A stretch of DNA of 64,000 bases, from NCBI RefSeq assembly GCF_028583425.1, contig NC_072806.1:39478001-39542000 (forward strand), given 5' to 3'. The notes under the pieces were generated by a model, which was given only the letters and a program-made list of their open reading frames with translations, ran no database searches and had not been told where the DNA came from. The position numbers and the translations under genes are program-made. The DNA comes from Eublepharis macularius (Eukaryota; Chordata; Lepidosauria; Squamata; Eublepharidae). Positions 22,561-34,567 of this stretch are shown here, piece after piece; positions within the stretch are counted from its first letter, which is position 1; each line of letters opens with the position of its first letter.

Positions 22561-22834
22561 ACAAACTCACATGAGGGACTCACTTAAAATGGCAGATGAA
22601 GCCCAGGACTGTCCACCCTTCCTGTTGTATCATGTTACAATTTCCATGATTCTTTGGGGGTCGGAGAGAGTAGCTTGGGATATTTTTCATTACTTAGAAG
22701 TAACTCTGATTAAAGGAAAGGTTGGTGACCCGTGATCTGGCACCTGTGTTTTGCTGAGTTTCAAGCAAAGGGTGATGGGCAAGCCTGACCCTGCCAAGCT
22801 CCTTTTTTGTGTTCCAAGCAAGCATGTGCCATTC

Positions 22835-22853
22835 AGGATCCCTGCACACTTCC
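22835..22853 (+). repeat. Target-site duplication, left of L1
   Basis: AGGATCCCTGCACACTTCC, identical to 29014-29032. Confidence 0.95.
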
Positions 22854-23766
22854 GACTTCCGGTTTGGGATTTATGGAGGTCTGAAGCAGCTCCATTTGCG
22901 GAGCTGACCGGACTGCCGTTTTAAGCGGCCGGCGGGGGGAAAATAGCCCGCGGCCGACTGCTCTCAGGCGGAGAGCAGGCAAAGAACGCTCAAGACCCTA
23001 GGGTGTGTTAGATCTCGGACGAGGGGGGGCTCTGCGCAACGGGTCCCCTCCCGATCCTTGAGGTCCCACCCTGCGACAGGTCGGCTACAATCTCTGCGGC
23101 AGTTCTGGGGCCAATTCGGCTGGCATAAGACCTACATACCCAAGCTTCGATTGGGGGAAGAAGTGGAGAGGAGAAGTTAAAATCGAAACAGCGATTACAA
23201 CCCGAGAAAAGTGAATGAGAAGGTAAAGATCACTATCTTCTGATACGGGACAGATTGATAAAAGCAGAGAGGAATAAAAGTAGATTTTCAAACTGCAACA
23301 GGCTAATGAAAAGGAGGGGAAGGCTCGGCAAGAGTTGTATTTGAAAAAGAGACTAAGTTTAAAGAAGTTATTAAAGAAATTGGACTATTGTTTTGAATAC
23401 TTGCGGTTATGGAGCTGTGGGAAAAAGATACCATCGCGAGACCTACTGTGGGAAGTCGGGAGACAGGAAGTGCGTAATAACAATAGAGTTGCTGGAGAGA
23501 AGCGGCCCTTGCTGGAGGGCAGGAAGAAGGGAATCGCCATCTTTGAAAGGGGAAGGGTCGCGGCTTCAGCGGAAAAGGAAGTAGGCCATTTTGGATTACA
23601 AAATCATAGAGAAACCATAGAGAAAAGACGCCCGACATTTTGGACTCTTTAAAAATTAATTTATGCAAGAAGACCGGGACATTTGAAACAAAAAGACATT
23701 AAATCTTACGCCACGGAGTTAAGGAAGAGAGCGGACTCGTGGGAGTGAGCTAAAGCAAGCCCCACG

Positions 23767-24538
23767 ATGTCGAAAAAAGAGTGGCAATCGGCAATAGAAA
23801 ACCTGGACAAAAAACTTTTAGAAGTGATTAAAGAACTTAAGGACACGAAATTGGAGCTGATTAAAGAGGTTAAACACAGTAAAATCGGAGCTGTCAGAAG
23901 TGAAGAAAGGTATGGAAACAATACAAAATGAATTACAAGGAACGCAGCAGAGAGTTAAAGCAGTAGAAGGCGCGATGGAGAATCTAGCAGACACGCAACA
24001 AACAGAGATGAGACTGATGAGGGGAAGAATGGCGGTTGCGGAAAGTAGACACATGGAGAAGCAGCTGAGATTTCGCGGCTTGCCGGAAGTGGAAGGAAAG
24101 ACAGCGCAAGAACAGATGACTGAGGTGTTAGCTGAATACCTGGGGAAGGAGGAGGAGGAAGTTGTGGCTATCCTTGATGTGGCATATCGCGTAAACTCGA
24201 GAATTGCAACCCAGAGGAAATTACCAAGAGATGTGATTGTGCAATTTACGACACGAAACATGAAAGAGAAGATTGTGACTAAACAGTTTCAAGACCCATT
24301 GGAGATTGATGGCAAGACAATTATCATAATGAAGGAATTACCCAGATCAGTGTTACTAGATCGGAAAAAATATAAAGTGCTAATCCAGATGTTGAAGGAC
24401 ATGAAAATCAGGTACAGATGGGAGCTTCCAGAAGGTCTGTCCTTTGAATTTGGAGGGGCCAAAAAGCGCATTAGATCTGAGCGAGAGATGGAGCGATTTA
24501 TAAGGGACAATGAAAAGGACTTACCAACAAGATTATGA
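23767..24538 (+). pseudogene. L1 ORF1 (RNA-binding chaperone), one frameshift
   Basis: ORF1p coats L1 RNA as a trimer. The start is ATG at 23767 (MSKKEWQSAIENLDKKL). A lysine- and glutamate-rich coiled coil follows, then the RRM-like region (QLRFRGLPEVEGKTAQEQMT at about 24063) and a C-terminal domain with RSVLLDRKKYKVL. The coiled-coil part and the rest are in different frames, with the change between about 23870 and 23895. The stop TGA at 24536-24538 overlaps the ORF2 start in an ATGA arrangement. About 257 residues in total, a normal length for reptile L1 ORF1. Confidence 0.88.
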
Positions 24539-27500
24539 GTATGGAGTGTAAAGTTTTATCTTGGAATGTAAATGGACTAAATTCACCGAATAAGAGAAAA
24601 AACATTTTCCACTGGCTATTAAAACAAAAATGTGACATTGTTTGTTTGCAAGAGACCCATATTTGAAAGCAGGATGTAAAATATTTAAAATTGGGAAAAC
24701 TGGGCAAGGAATTTGTAGCGGCCTCCAATAAGAAAAAAAGAGGAGTGGTGTTGTATATAAAAGAGGAGCTACAGCCAAAATTTGTAATGAAAGATGTGGA
24801 AGCCAGATTTATAGCAGTGGAATGTACCTGGAACTTAAAGAGAGTGTTGGTAGTCGGAGTTTATGCACCTAACGGTGCAAAAGAAAGCTTCTTTGAGGAT
24901 TTGAGGAAGCAACTAGACGATCTTTCATATGACCAGATAATTCTTGCTGGAGACTTCAATGGAGTGACAAACTTGGAATTAGATAAAAAGACAATAACGG
25001 CACAAAAGAAAAGAGGACTATTACCAAAGCTCTTTTTTGAGTTGATACAACAGGAGACTCTAGAAGATGTATGGAGAAGAGAATATCCTAAAAGCAGACA
25101 GTTTACTTTTTATTCTGCAAGGCACTCTACATTATCAAGAATTGATATGATCTGGGCCTCAAAAGACTTAGCGTTATGGACTAAGGAGGTAGAAATAATG
25201 CCGATGGTAGGCTCAGATCACAATCCAATTATGTGGAAATTAGGGAAAAGGAGAAAAAGGAAAGCATGGAGAATAAATGAGGACTTGCTACAGGAAGGAG
25301 AGAATATGGAGATGCTGAGAAGAGAGACAAAGTTCTTCATACAATACAACGTGAATAAAGAAGTACCAACTGATAAAGTTTGGGATGCTTATAAGGCGGT
25401 TATAAGGGGCATACTAATGGACTTAAATGGTAGAGCAAGAAAAAAGAAAGAGGAGAAAAGACAAGAGATCGAGGAGAAAATAAAAGCCAAAGAAATACAG
25501 TTAAAAAAGAGACCAGGGAAAAAGAAATTATATCAGGAAATTAAAATACTTCAAGAACAGTTAACAGCAATGAGTAATAAAGAATTGGAGTGGAACCTTA
25601 AAAGACTGAATCAGAAAGCGTTTGAAGGTGCAAATAAAGCTGGGAAGTATCTGGCATGGCAATTGAAGAAGAGAAGGGAAAAGAAAATAATAAATAAAAT
25701 TTGTGAAGACAATAAAACGTATTTGGAACAGACTACCATTAGTAGAGCCTTTTACAAATTCTACGCTAAGCTGTACAATAAGAAAGAGGTAAATAAAGAA
25801 TCAATAGCGTCATATTTGGAGAAAATGAAACTTCCAGTAATCTCGGAAGTTTGGAGAAATAAATTGAACAGTGAAGTAACGGATGAGGAATTAAGTAAGG
25901 CAATACAATCTGCAAATCTAGGAAAGGCGCCAGGGCCAGATGGACTTACGGCTAAATTTTATAAGACAATGGCCAATGAACTGGCACCATTCCTAAAAGA
26001 GGTGATCAATGGAGTTTTAAGGGATCAAAGGATTCCAGATACCTGGAGTGAAGCGAATATATCATTGATCCCCAAAGAGGGCCAAGACTTGACTAATGTG
26101 AAAAACTATAGACCTATATCGTTACTTAACAACGACTATAAAATCTTTGCGAAGATACTGGCGGAGAGACTGAAGGGGTGGCTTTCGGAAGTTATCGAGG
26201 AGGAACAAGCAGGCTTTTTGCCAGACAGACAAATCAGAGACAATTTAAGGACAGTGATTAATGCTATTGAATATTATGATAAGCGTTGTGATAAAGAGGT
26301 TGGTTTCTTCTTTGTTGATGCTGAAAAGGCGTTTGACAATTTAAACTGGGATTTTATGTTTGCCACTATGGAAAAGCTACAATTGGGAGAAAGATTCATT
26401 AGAGCAATTAAGGAAATTTACAGAGACCAGACTGCAGCAATTGTGGTGAATGATGAAGCGACTAAGAAATTGACTATAAGTAAAGGAACAAGACAAGGTT
26501 GCCCGTTGTCTCCACTGTTGTTCATTTTGGTATTGGAGATCCTGATGATACAAATACGACAAGATGAAGAAATTCGAGGAATAAAAATAAAGGACTATTC
26601 ATACAAGGTCAGAGCATTTGCGGATGATATAATGTTAATTGTAGAGGACCCATTGGAGAACATGCCAAAAGTGATAGATAAGATTAAGGAGTTTGGAGAT
26701 TTGGCAGGTTTTTATATCAATAAAAAGAAGTCAAAGATATTATGTAAAAACATGACTAAGCAGAAACAACAATTGTTAATGGAAATAACGGATTGTGAAG
26801 TAACAAGCAAGGTGAAATATTTGGGAATCGAACTGACTGCTAAGAATATAGACTTATTTAAAAATAACTACGAAAAATTATGGACTCAGATAGAGAGAGA
26901 TTTGATTAAATGGAACAGGCTGAATTTGTCATGGCTGGGAAGGATTGCAGCAGTTAAGATGAATGTGTTACCAAGAGTAATGTTTTTGCTACAGACAATA
27001 CCAATCATCAGAGACTCTAAGCAATTCGAAAAATGGCAGAGGAAAATATCAGATTTTGTATGGGCAGGCAAGAAGCCTCGAGTGAAAATGAAAGTTCTAC
27101 AAGACGCAAAAGAAAGAGGCGGAATGCAACTGCCCAATCTAAGACTTTACCATGACGCAATCTGCCTAGTGTGGTTGAAAGAGTGGATGACGTTAAAGAA
27201 CAAGAAATTACTAGCCCTAGAGGGATACAAAAAAATATTCGGATGGCACGCATACCTATGGCATGATAAAGTAAAGGTGAACTCGATGTTCCTGCATCAT
27301 TATATACGGAGAAGTTTATATACAATCTGGAAGAAGTACAGAATCTATTTACAAGAAGGAACCCCTTTGTGGGTAGTTCCATATGAGGTGATAGATCCGA
27401 GAGCTGTTGATAATGAGCAACAATGTTTAACTTATAAAGAAATAACTAGAATTGAAGCATCTAAACTCAGAATAAGGACTCAGGAGGAACTACTACCTTA

Positions 27501-28294
27501 TTACGATTGGTTCCAGTATAGACAGATTAGAGATTTATATAACTCGGACTCTGTAAAGGGAGGTATACGAACAGAGAATTCGGAACTAGAGCAGACCCTT
27601 TTTAAAGAGGACAAGAAAAGAATATCTAAGGTATACCAAGTACTGTTGAAATGGTATACTGAGGATGAGATAGTCAAAGCACAAATGGTGAAATGGGCTA
27701 TAAACTTCAACAAAGAAATAACAATGGAGGCATGGGAATACTTGTGGAAGACTACAATGAAGACAATGACATGCACTAGCATTAAAGAACATTTACAAAA
27801 TGATCTATCGTTGGTACATGACACCAAAGAAGATTGCGCTAGGGAATTTGAACACTTCTAATAAATGCTGGAAATGCAGGAAGCACGAGGGCTCCCTCTA
27901 CCATATGTGGTGGACGTGTGAGGTAGCTAGGCAGTACTGGGGGGAAATAATAAGAGAAATGAGTGAGATTTTACAATTTCAAGTAAATAAGAACCCAGAA
28001 CTCCTGCTACTAAACTTGGGAATGGAGGGAATTCCAGCCCATCATAGGACGTTGATATTTTACATGACGGCAGCAGCTAGACTTTTGTATGCGCAAAAAT
28101 GGAAAGTACAAGAAGTGCCAACTATTGAAGATTGGATTTACAAATTGCTGTATATGGCAGAAATGGATAAGATGACAAGAAAACTGAGAAATCTGGACTC
28201 AGGACAGTTTAACACAGACTGGGAGAAGCTGAAACAATATTTGGAGAAGAAATGGGAGGTGGGAGGAGAACTGTGGCAGTTTGAGAACTATTGA
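24535..28294 (+). pseudogene. L1 ORF2 (endonuclease-reverse transcriptase), one stop and one frameshift
   Basis: ORF2p nicks target DNA and copies L1 RNA there. The start MSMECKVLSWNVNGLNSP opens an APE-type endonuclease, with LAGDFNG near 24950 and the catalytic SDHNPI near 25215. The reverse transcriptase follows, with YRPISLLNNDYKIFAKIL near 26110, FVDAEKAFDNLNW near 26310, GTRQGCPLSPLLF near 26490 and the active site FADD near 26617. A C-terminal zinc knuckle (CWKC, then H and C, 27867-27920) closes it. TGA at 24664-24666 replaces codon 44, and the frame shifts near 27785. The largest intact frame, 24691-27861, has 1056 codons. Confidence 0.95.
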
Positions 28295-29013
28295 AGTACA
28301 ATAAAATGTAGAGGGGGGTGACTTTACCGGGGGGGAGAAGAGGTAAAAGTGAATCTCTAAGCAGCTATGTTATTAGATTGATATATATAGAATAATAAAT
28401 AGAATATTGATAGAAAATAACTAATCATAAGTGTTAACTATAAGAATTGACTAACTAATAATATTTTCTTTCTGATTCTGTATAATGTACCAAACTGAAT
28501 ATGATCAGCTGAAGGTATATATGAGTCAAATTGATTGATATCATATATAGATTTATGATTGAAGGGGAATAGAAATATTAATGTAAACAAATATAACCAA
28601 AATAGAGAGAAGAAGATAGAATGAATAACATATAGAGTATAAGTTAAACTGGCTGGTTTATATGAATGTATGGTTTACATAGTTTATGATATATAGAAAT
28701 ATTTGAAAATGGAATTATGAAAAAGGGGATAAATTGTTTATCCATTATGGAAAAAAGGGACTCATAGTTAGGGTACACAGCATTAAAAATAGTTAAAGAA
28801 GTATTGCTTAGAATAAAGGGAGAATATATATTTGTTAGATAGAGGAATATATAAAGAGTAAGGGAAAAGGGATAAAGGGTTGGAAAACTGTTGGAAGTCA
28901 ACAAAAAGGGGGGGGAAAGGGAGGGGGTTAGAAAGTGGGAAATGGGAAAATTGATTGTAATGTATAAACATTTGATTCTAACCCAATAAAAATTTTTTCA
29001 AAAAAAAAAAAAA

Positions 29014-29032
29014 AGGATCCCTGCACACTTCC
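29014..29032 (+). repeat. Target-site duplication, right of L1
   Basis: Directly follows the poly(A) tail and is identical to 22835-22853. Confidence 0.95.
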
Positions 29033-29209
29033 TTAGTGAACCCTTACGAGAACCTAAAGATTCACTTGATTTGCAAATTCAACATGCTTTAGTGAACCAG
29101 GGAGATTCTAATGGATCATGTAAGATTTCTCAACCCATACCTGCTGTCCTAGAAAAGTGTTGATGTCTGCTGTATGGTGCTGTATTGGCACCAAACTTAG
29201 GTCTTCCAC

Positions 29210-29232
29210 AGAGAGAGAGAGAGAGAGAGAGA
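29210..29232. repeat. (GA)n microsatellite
   Basis: About eleven GA units. Confidence 0.9.
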
Positions 29233-29658
29233 GCCTGGAGCTGTTAGCCTGGCTCTCTTAGATTTTGTTCTCCAGCCATGTGTTTTTGCCAAGGAGCTCG
29301 CGTGAAAAAGGGTGGGGGTGGGGGGGAATAGCCTTGCAGGCTGGCTTGATAAATGCCAAGGCAAAAGCAGGGAGTTTAACCTTCACCTGACATTTACATT
29401 TGGGAGCAGGGACATTTATCTGTCAGTAACATTCTGTTCTGTTGGCATTTATTATCTCTTTGTACCATAATTACATTTTTTCTAAGTGGGCTATCTAGTC
29501 AATATTGATGTTCTAGTGTTGCTAGAAAATATTGCACTTGCCAGTGGAGGCATGCAGACTTTGGCATTTGTTTTTGAAAAGATCAATGTTTGGCATGTCC
29601 GCACTGCATTTATCAGGGCTGCAACACAGCGATTTAATCTACCCAGAGCATCTCAACT

Positions 29659-29880
29659 GAGAGCCAGTTTGGTGTAGTGGTTAAGAGTGCGGGACTCTAA
29701 TCCAGAGAACTGGGTTTGATTCCCCACTTCTCCACTTGAAGCCAGCTGGGTAACCTTGGGTCAGTCACAGCTCTCTCAGAGCTCTCTCAGCCCCACCCAC
29801 ATTACAGGGTGATAACATACCTTGTAAACCACTCTGAGTGGGCGTTAAGTCATCCTGAAGGGCGGTATATAAATAAAATA
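29659..29880 (+). mobile_element. Sauria SINE, complete
   Basis: Head GAGAGCCAGTTTGGTGTAGT, A/B-box-containing tRNA region with GGTTTGATTCCCCACTTC, central CCAGCTGGGTAACCTTGGGT, and end GGGCGGTATATAAATAAAAT followed by a (GATGAAGAA)-type tail. It is the best preserved SINE here and the main marker of a squamate genome. Confidence 0.92.
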
Positions 29881-29889
29881 TGATGATGA

Positions 29890-30240
29890 AGAAGAACAAG
29901 AAGAAGCAGCAGGTGGTTTTTAAGTTTTAAAGGGATTTTTGAAATACAAGTACTCATAAAAATGGCAGGTGGCAAGTTCTGTTTAGAAGAGACATTGCTC
30001 TCCTGTGAGTGAGAGAGGGACCCTTTGACGTGGTCTGTCAAGGGCCTTGCATGCTCATGCTACTATATAACCATGCTTCTCTTTTGGTTAAATCATGCCT
30101 TTGATACTGAGTAGCCGAGCCATCAGAGCCCTCCTGTGTTTCAAAGGCTGGAATAGAATCCAGGATTTCAGAACTGCCACAGTTAGAAAGCAAAAGTGAA
30201 AACTTGCTTAGAAGGTTAAAACAAATCAGAATCTAGATTT
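29890..30240. other. Intergenic sequence with nothing recognised
   Basis: A purine-rich SINE tail at the start (to about 29915), then unique sequence. Confidence 0.4.
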
Positions 30241-30242
30241 TA

Positions 30243-32640
30243 ATATTTATGTCATTTATAGTCCGCTTTGCTCACTGAGACTCAAGGTGGATTACATAGT
30301 GTGAGATTAGTTCAATCAGTAGCAAAGACAAGGGCAGACATTTCCATAAACAACATCATAGGGTAAATAAATACAAGTTTACAAAGACATAACATTAGCA
30401 AGAATCCAATACAGAGTTGAAGAATTGCTGAAACAACAGTTCTAGGACTGACATTAGACAACATGAAGCACAGGTAGTATATAAGAGTACATCTTTAAAG
30501 CAACAAATAATCTATAAGGCAACATAGAATCATAGGGTTGGAAGGGATCTCTAGGGTCATCTAGTCCAACCCCCTGCACAATGCAGGAAATTCACAACAC
30601 CCCCCCCCCCCCGACTGCCCCAGTGACTCCCCTGCTCCATGCCCAGAAGATGGCAAAACACCTCCAGGATCCCTAGCCAAACCAGCCTGTGGAAAACTGC
30701 CACCCAACCCCAAGGTTGCAATCAGCACCACCCTGGGCATGTAAGAAGGGCCACGAAGACCAAGCACTGATGCAACCCCTTTTGCCCTCCCTCTCATGAT
30801 CTGCCCAGGTTCACAGAATCAGCATTGCTGTCACATGGCCACCTAGCCTCTGCTTAAAAACCTCCAAAGGAGGAGAGCCCACCACCTCCGAGGAAGCCTG
30901 TTCCACTGAGGGACCGCTCTAAATGTCAGGAACATAGTGGTGAAGCCTAACTCATTAGCGAAACATCTGAGACACTTTCCCTACAATACCACCCTCCTAT
31001 CTGAGTAAAAAAGCCTTTTTGAATAATTTGGTTTTGCATTGTTTGTGGAAAGCCAAGAGCGTGGGGGCTCTCCTGACCTCCTCAGTCAGGCCATTCCATG
31101 GGGTAGGGGCCACCGCAGAGAACGCCCGTGTATGGGCTGCTGTTGATTTCACCCATGTGCAGGCTGGCACTTGTAAGAGACCCTGCCTGGATGAGTGAAG
31201 CTGTCGTGGAGGGACATAGGGAGGGAGGCGGTCCCGTAGGTATGTCGGGCAGAGGCCATGGAGAGTTTTGTATGCAATAACCAGTACCTTGAATTGAGCA
31301 TGGTAACTGATAGGTAGCCAGTGGAGTGACTGTAGGATGTGAGTGGTGGTCAAGCTTTGTTAGGTGTGCTGGGCCAAGGCCGTGAAGAGTTTTGTATGTA
31401 AAAACCAATACCTTGAACTGAGCACCATAACTGATAGGTAGCCAATGGAGTGACTATAGGATGTGAGTGGTGTTCAAGCTCCTGCTAACAATCGAGCTGC
31501 ATCATTTTGCACCAATTGGAGCCTCCTAGTTAGGCTAGATGGGAGGCCAATGTATAGTGCATTACAACAGTCAAGCCTTGATGTTACCATAGCATGGATC
31601 CAGGTGGCCAGGCTGGCTGTGTCGAGATAAGAAGCCATCTTCCAGGCTAGAGTGAGATTGTAGAAAGCGTTTTTTGCAGCTGCCTTAACTTGTTTTTCTA
31701 GTAGTAGTGCTGGATCCAGTATAACCCCTAGGCTCTTAACCGAGTCTGCAAGGGTCAGATGAACTCCATCGAAAGTGGGGAGTACAATGTCTTTCACGAT
31801 CTCTGCCTTCCCAACAAGCATCACTTCAGTCTTGTCTGGGTTCAATTTCAATTTGTTAGTTTTCAGCCATTTCACCACAGCTGTTAGGCAGTGATCTAAG
31901 ATTTCTACCACATCTTGTGGGAACCTGGATAGCGAGATACAGAATTGGGTTTCATCTGCATATTGATGACATCCAACTCCATAGCTGCAAATGAGTTATC
32001 CTAAATGTTTTATGTAGAGGTTGAATAACATGGGAAATAAGATTTCGCCCTGTGGTACCTCACAAGATAGTTCCCATTCTGGAGACAGCTGATCTCCGAT
32101 GGGAACCCTTTGAGTCCGTTCCATGAGAATTGATTTAAACCAGTCCAGGGCACATCCTTCGATGCCCACTTCTGTTTCTAAACGCCTCAACAGGATGGCA
32201 TGGTCTACTGTGTCAAAAGGCTGCAGACAGATCCAGAAGGAGCAATAAGGAGGCATGGCCTTTGTCTATATTCAGACGGAGATCATCCACTAACGCTACT
32301 AGAGCTGTCTCTGTCCCATGCCCTGGTCTGAATCCTGACTGGAAAGGGTCCAGAGCGCTAGAGTTTTCCAAGAAGATCTGGAGTTGGTCAGCTACTGCTC
32401 TCTCAGTCACTTTGCCCAGAAAGGGCAGATTAGAGACTGGACGATAATTGGCCACATCAGCTTTGTCTAGAGATGGCTTTTTAATTAGCAGATGAACAAC
32501 TTCCTGTTTGAGCAGCTGGAGGAAGGTGCCCTGAGGTAGCGATTGATTTACAATAGATCTCAGTGGTTCACTGTGATCTTTACTTGATTTTAACAGCCAT
32601 GATGAGCAAGAATCAAGGGCACAAGTAGTGGCTTTCATAA
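30243..32640 (-). mobile_element. L2-like LINE, 5'-truncated, interrupted by CR1
   Basis: Minus-strand translations give reverse-transcriptase blocks: ANYRPVSNLPFLGKVTERAV (about 32440-32500), FQSGFRPGHGTETALVAL, FDTVDHAILLRRL (about 32190-32220), LKTNKLKLNPDKTEVMLVG (about 31830) and the C-terminal FSAVAPTPWNGL. The frames are interrupted several times. The 3' UTR end lies at 30243-30520 beyond an inserted CR1. Two copies of a roughly 85-bp stretch (about 31262-31357 and 31383-31473) sit inside it, about 90% alike. Confidence 0.88.
30528..30930 (-). mobile_element. CR1 LINE 3' end inserted in the L2-like LINE
   Basis: The reversed CR1 terminus AATCATAGGGTTGGAAGGGA, then TCTAGTCCAACCCCCTGC, starts at 30528. 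The body runs to CCGCTCTAAATGTCAGG. The direct repeat AACATAG flanks it at 30521-30527 and 30931-30937. Confidence 0.82.
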
Positions 32641-33540
32641 TACTTTGCTATTCTTGTACAAATTTAAAATTGAATAGGGTAAATTTCTTCATGCAAGTTA
32701 TTTGTTATTTATTTGCTGATTTTTTCCTCCTGTCACTTGATTACTGGGTTAACTTTTCCAACTTTTATGGTTTTAAAGTTTGTTTTTGTGTTCCACCTTC
32801 AGTATTTTTTATAGGAAGTGCAGCCTGTAATCCTGAATAAATTGTCTTTGGAAAATGTTCCTTCCTCTAATCTTGGGTGTTTTTTTAGTTCCACACCTGC
32901 AAAAATGGTGGTTTCCTCATTTTATTGCAAAGGCTTTATGTACTGTTTTACAGAGCATTATTTTTTTTATAGGCCGCTACTTTTGTAAAGCAGGGAGGTA
33001 AGGATATTTGAGAGAATTTTTTTCAAGTTCATTAGTCAACATTTGGCTGTTTTCTGAAACAGCATGTAAAAGTTCACAGCCTGCTCTTTTTTAAAAAAAT
33101 TAAATCTAAATTACTTATACTTTCAGGGAATTAGCAATAACGGCTTGGCAGAACTCCCTTCTTGTTGAGCCAAGCTCCCTGTGAGCTGAGGTGATTTTCC
33201 ATTCTGTTTAGAAATTGCTGACAAACAGATGGCGCCAGCAGCCCTGATAAAGGGGGTGTCTCAGCACACTGCAGGCAACCAGTCCAAGGCCTCGTTTCCA
33301 TACTGGAAGTGAGTGGGAGGTGTGGGAGACGGGAGCCACTTCACAGTTTCCAGCATCTCTTGACACAGTGGATCCCAAATTCCTTTTAAAAAATGCTCAG
33401 CATGGAACAGACTTTGGGGGGTGGATCTGAAAATTTGACTAAAATGTTTACAAAGTATTGCAGCTACTGGTCTATTTTTATTTGAATAGTTTACTTTAAA
33501 TCCCACTTTTCTTCCAGGGTAGCCAGGACAATGTCGTTAG
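32640..33540. other. A/T-rich intergenic sequence with nothing recognised
   Basis: Rich in T runs; no exon-like frame with splice borders and no clear repeat family. Confidence 0.4.
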
Positions 33541-33544
33541 CATT

Positions 33545-34509
33545 TCATCAGATTGGAGGGAGGTGTCCAGTGGGGGCCGCAGGGCTCGGTTTGGGGCCCG
33601 GTTCTTTTCAGTATTTTTATCAACGATCTGGATGAAGGAGTGGAAGGGCTGCTCATTAAATCTGCTGATGATACCAAATTGGGAGCAGTAGCAAACACCC
33701 AAGAAGATAGAGTTAAATTTCAACAAGACCTGAATACTCTGGAGAAGTGGGCGGTTGTGAACAGGATGCAATTCAACATAGACAAGTGCACAGTATTACA
33801 TCTGGGCCACAAAAATGTGAAGCACAAATACAGGATGGGCAGTACACTTCTGGGCATACACTTCTGGGCAGTAGTGTATGCGAAAGAGATCTTGGAGTAA
33901 GAGTGGACTGTAAACTAAATATGAGCAGTCAGTGTGATGCGGTGGCAAAAAAGGCAAACTCGTTGTATCAAAAGGGCCATAGCATTGAAATTGCAGGAGG
34001 TCATAGCCCCTCTCTATACTGCCTTGGTCAGGCCACACCTGGAGTACTGTGTGCAGTTCTGGAGGCCTCATTTCAAAAAGGATGTGGACAAAATCGAGAG
34101 GGTGCAGAAGAGAGCAACGAGGATGATCAGGGGTCTGAAGACTGAGCCCTACGAGGAAAGGTTGAGGGCCTTGGGAATGTTTAGTTTGGAGACGAGGAGA
34201 TTGAGGGGGGACATGATTTAAATATTTGAAATATTTAAATATTTGAAAGGCTGTCATTTGGAGGAGGGCAAAGAGCTGTTCCAGTTGGCAGCAGAGGGTA
34301 GGACCCAAAGCAACGGGCTTAAATTACATGCAGAAAGGCACCGGCTGGATCTTAGGAAAAACCTTTTCATGGCCAGAGTAGTTCCAAGGTGGAATCAGCT
34401 GCCTAGGGAGGTGGTGAGCTCCCCCTCACTGGCAGTTTTCAAGAAGAGTCTGGATGAATACTTGTCAGAGATGCTTTAGGCTGATCCTGCATTGGGCAGG
34501 GGTTGGAGT
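33545..34509 (+). mobile_element. CR1 LINE, C-terminal half of ORF2, 5'-truncated
   Basis: Translations show GPVLFSIFINDLDEGVEGLL, then a decayed FADD box (SADDTKLGAV), QLDIDK-like FNIDKCTVLHLG and the C-terminal VVPRWNQLPREVV and FKKSLDEYL. There are several frame changes. The usual end of CR1 is missing here and reappears at 35295. Confidence 0.9.
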
Positions 34510-34567
34510 ATTTTATTTATTTATTTATTTGTTTCTGATTTTTATTCTGCCCTCCCCACATTTCCAG

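Larger units (their letters stand above)
22854..29013 (+). mobile_element. Full-length L1 LINE, very recent
   Basis: The insertion is 6160 bp: a 913-bp 5' UTR (GC-rich in its first 200 bp), ORF1, ORF2, a 3' UTR with a G-rich polypurine run (about 28903-28931), AATAAA at 28985 and a poly(A) tail. It is flanked by identical 19-bp duplications, so insertion was recent. Three lesions are seen: a frame change in ORF1, one stop early in ORF2 and one frame change near the ORF2 C-terminus. The copy is therefore unlikely to be active unless these are assembly errors. Confidence 0.96.

Noticed and set aside
23335-23652. A 105-codon frame in the L1 5' UTR
   Set aside because: It is upstream of ORF1, basic and low in complexity; no known L1 ORF at this position in this family.
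29659-29740. Possible tRNA gene
   Set aside because: The A and B boxes belong to the head of a Sauria SINE; no cloverleaf with a proper acceptor stem.
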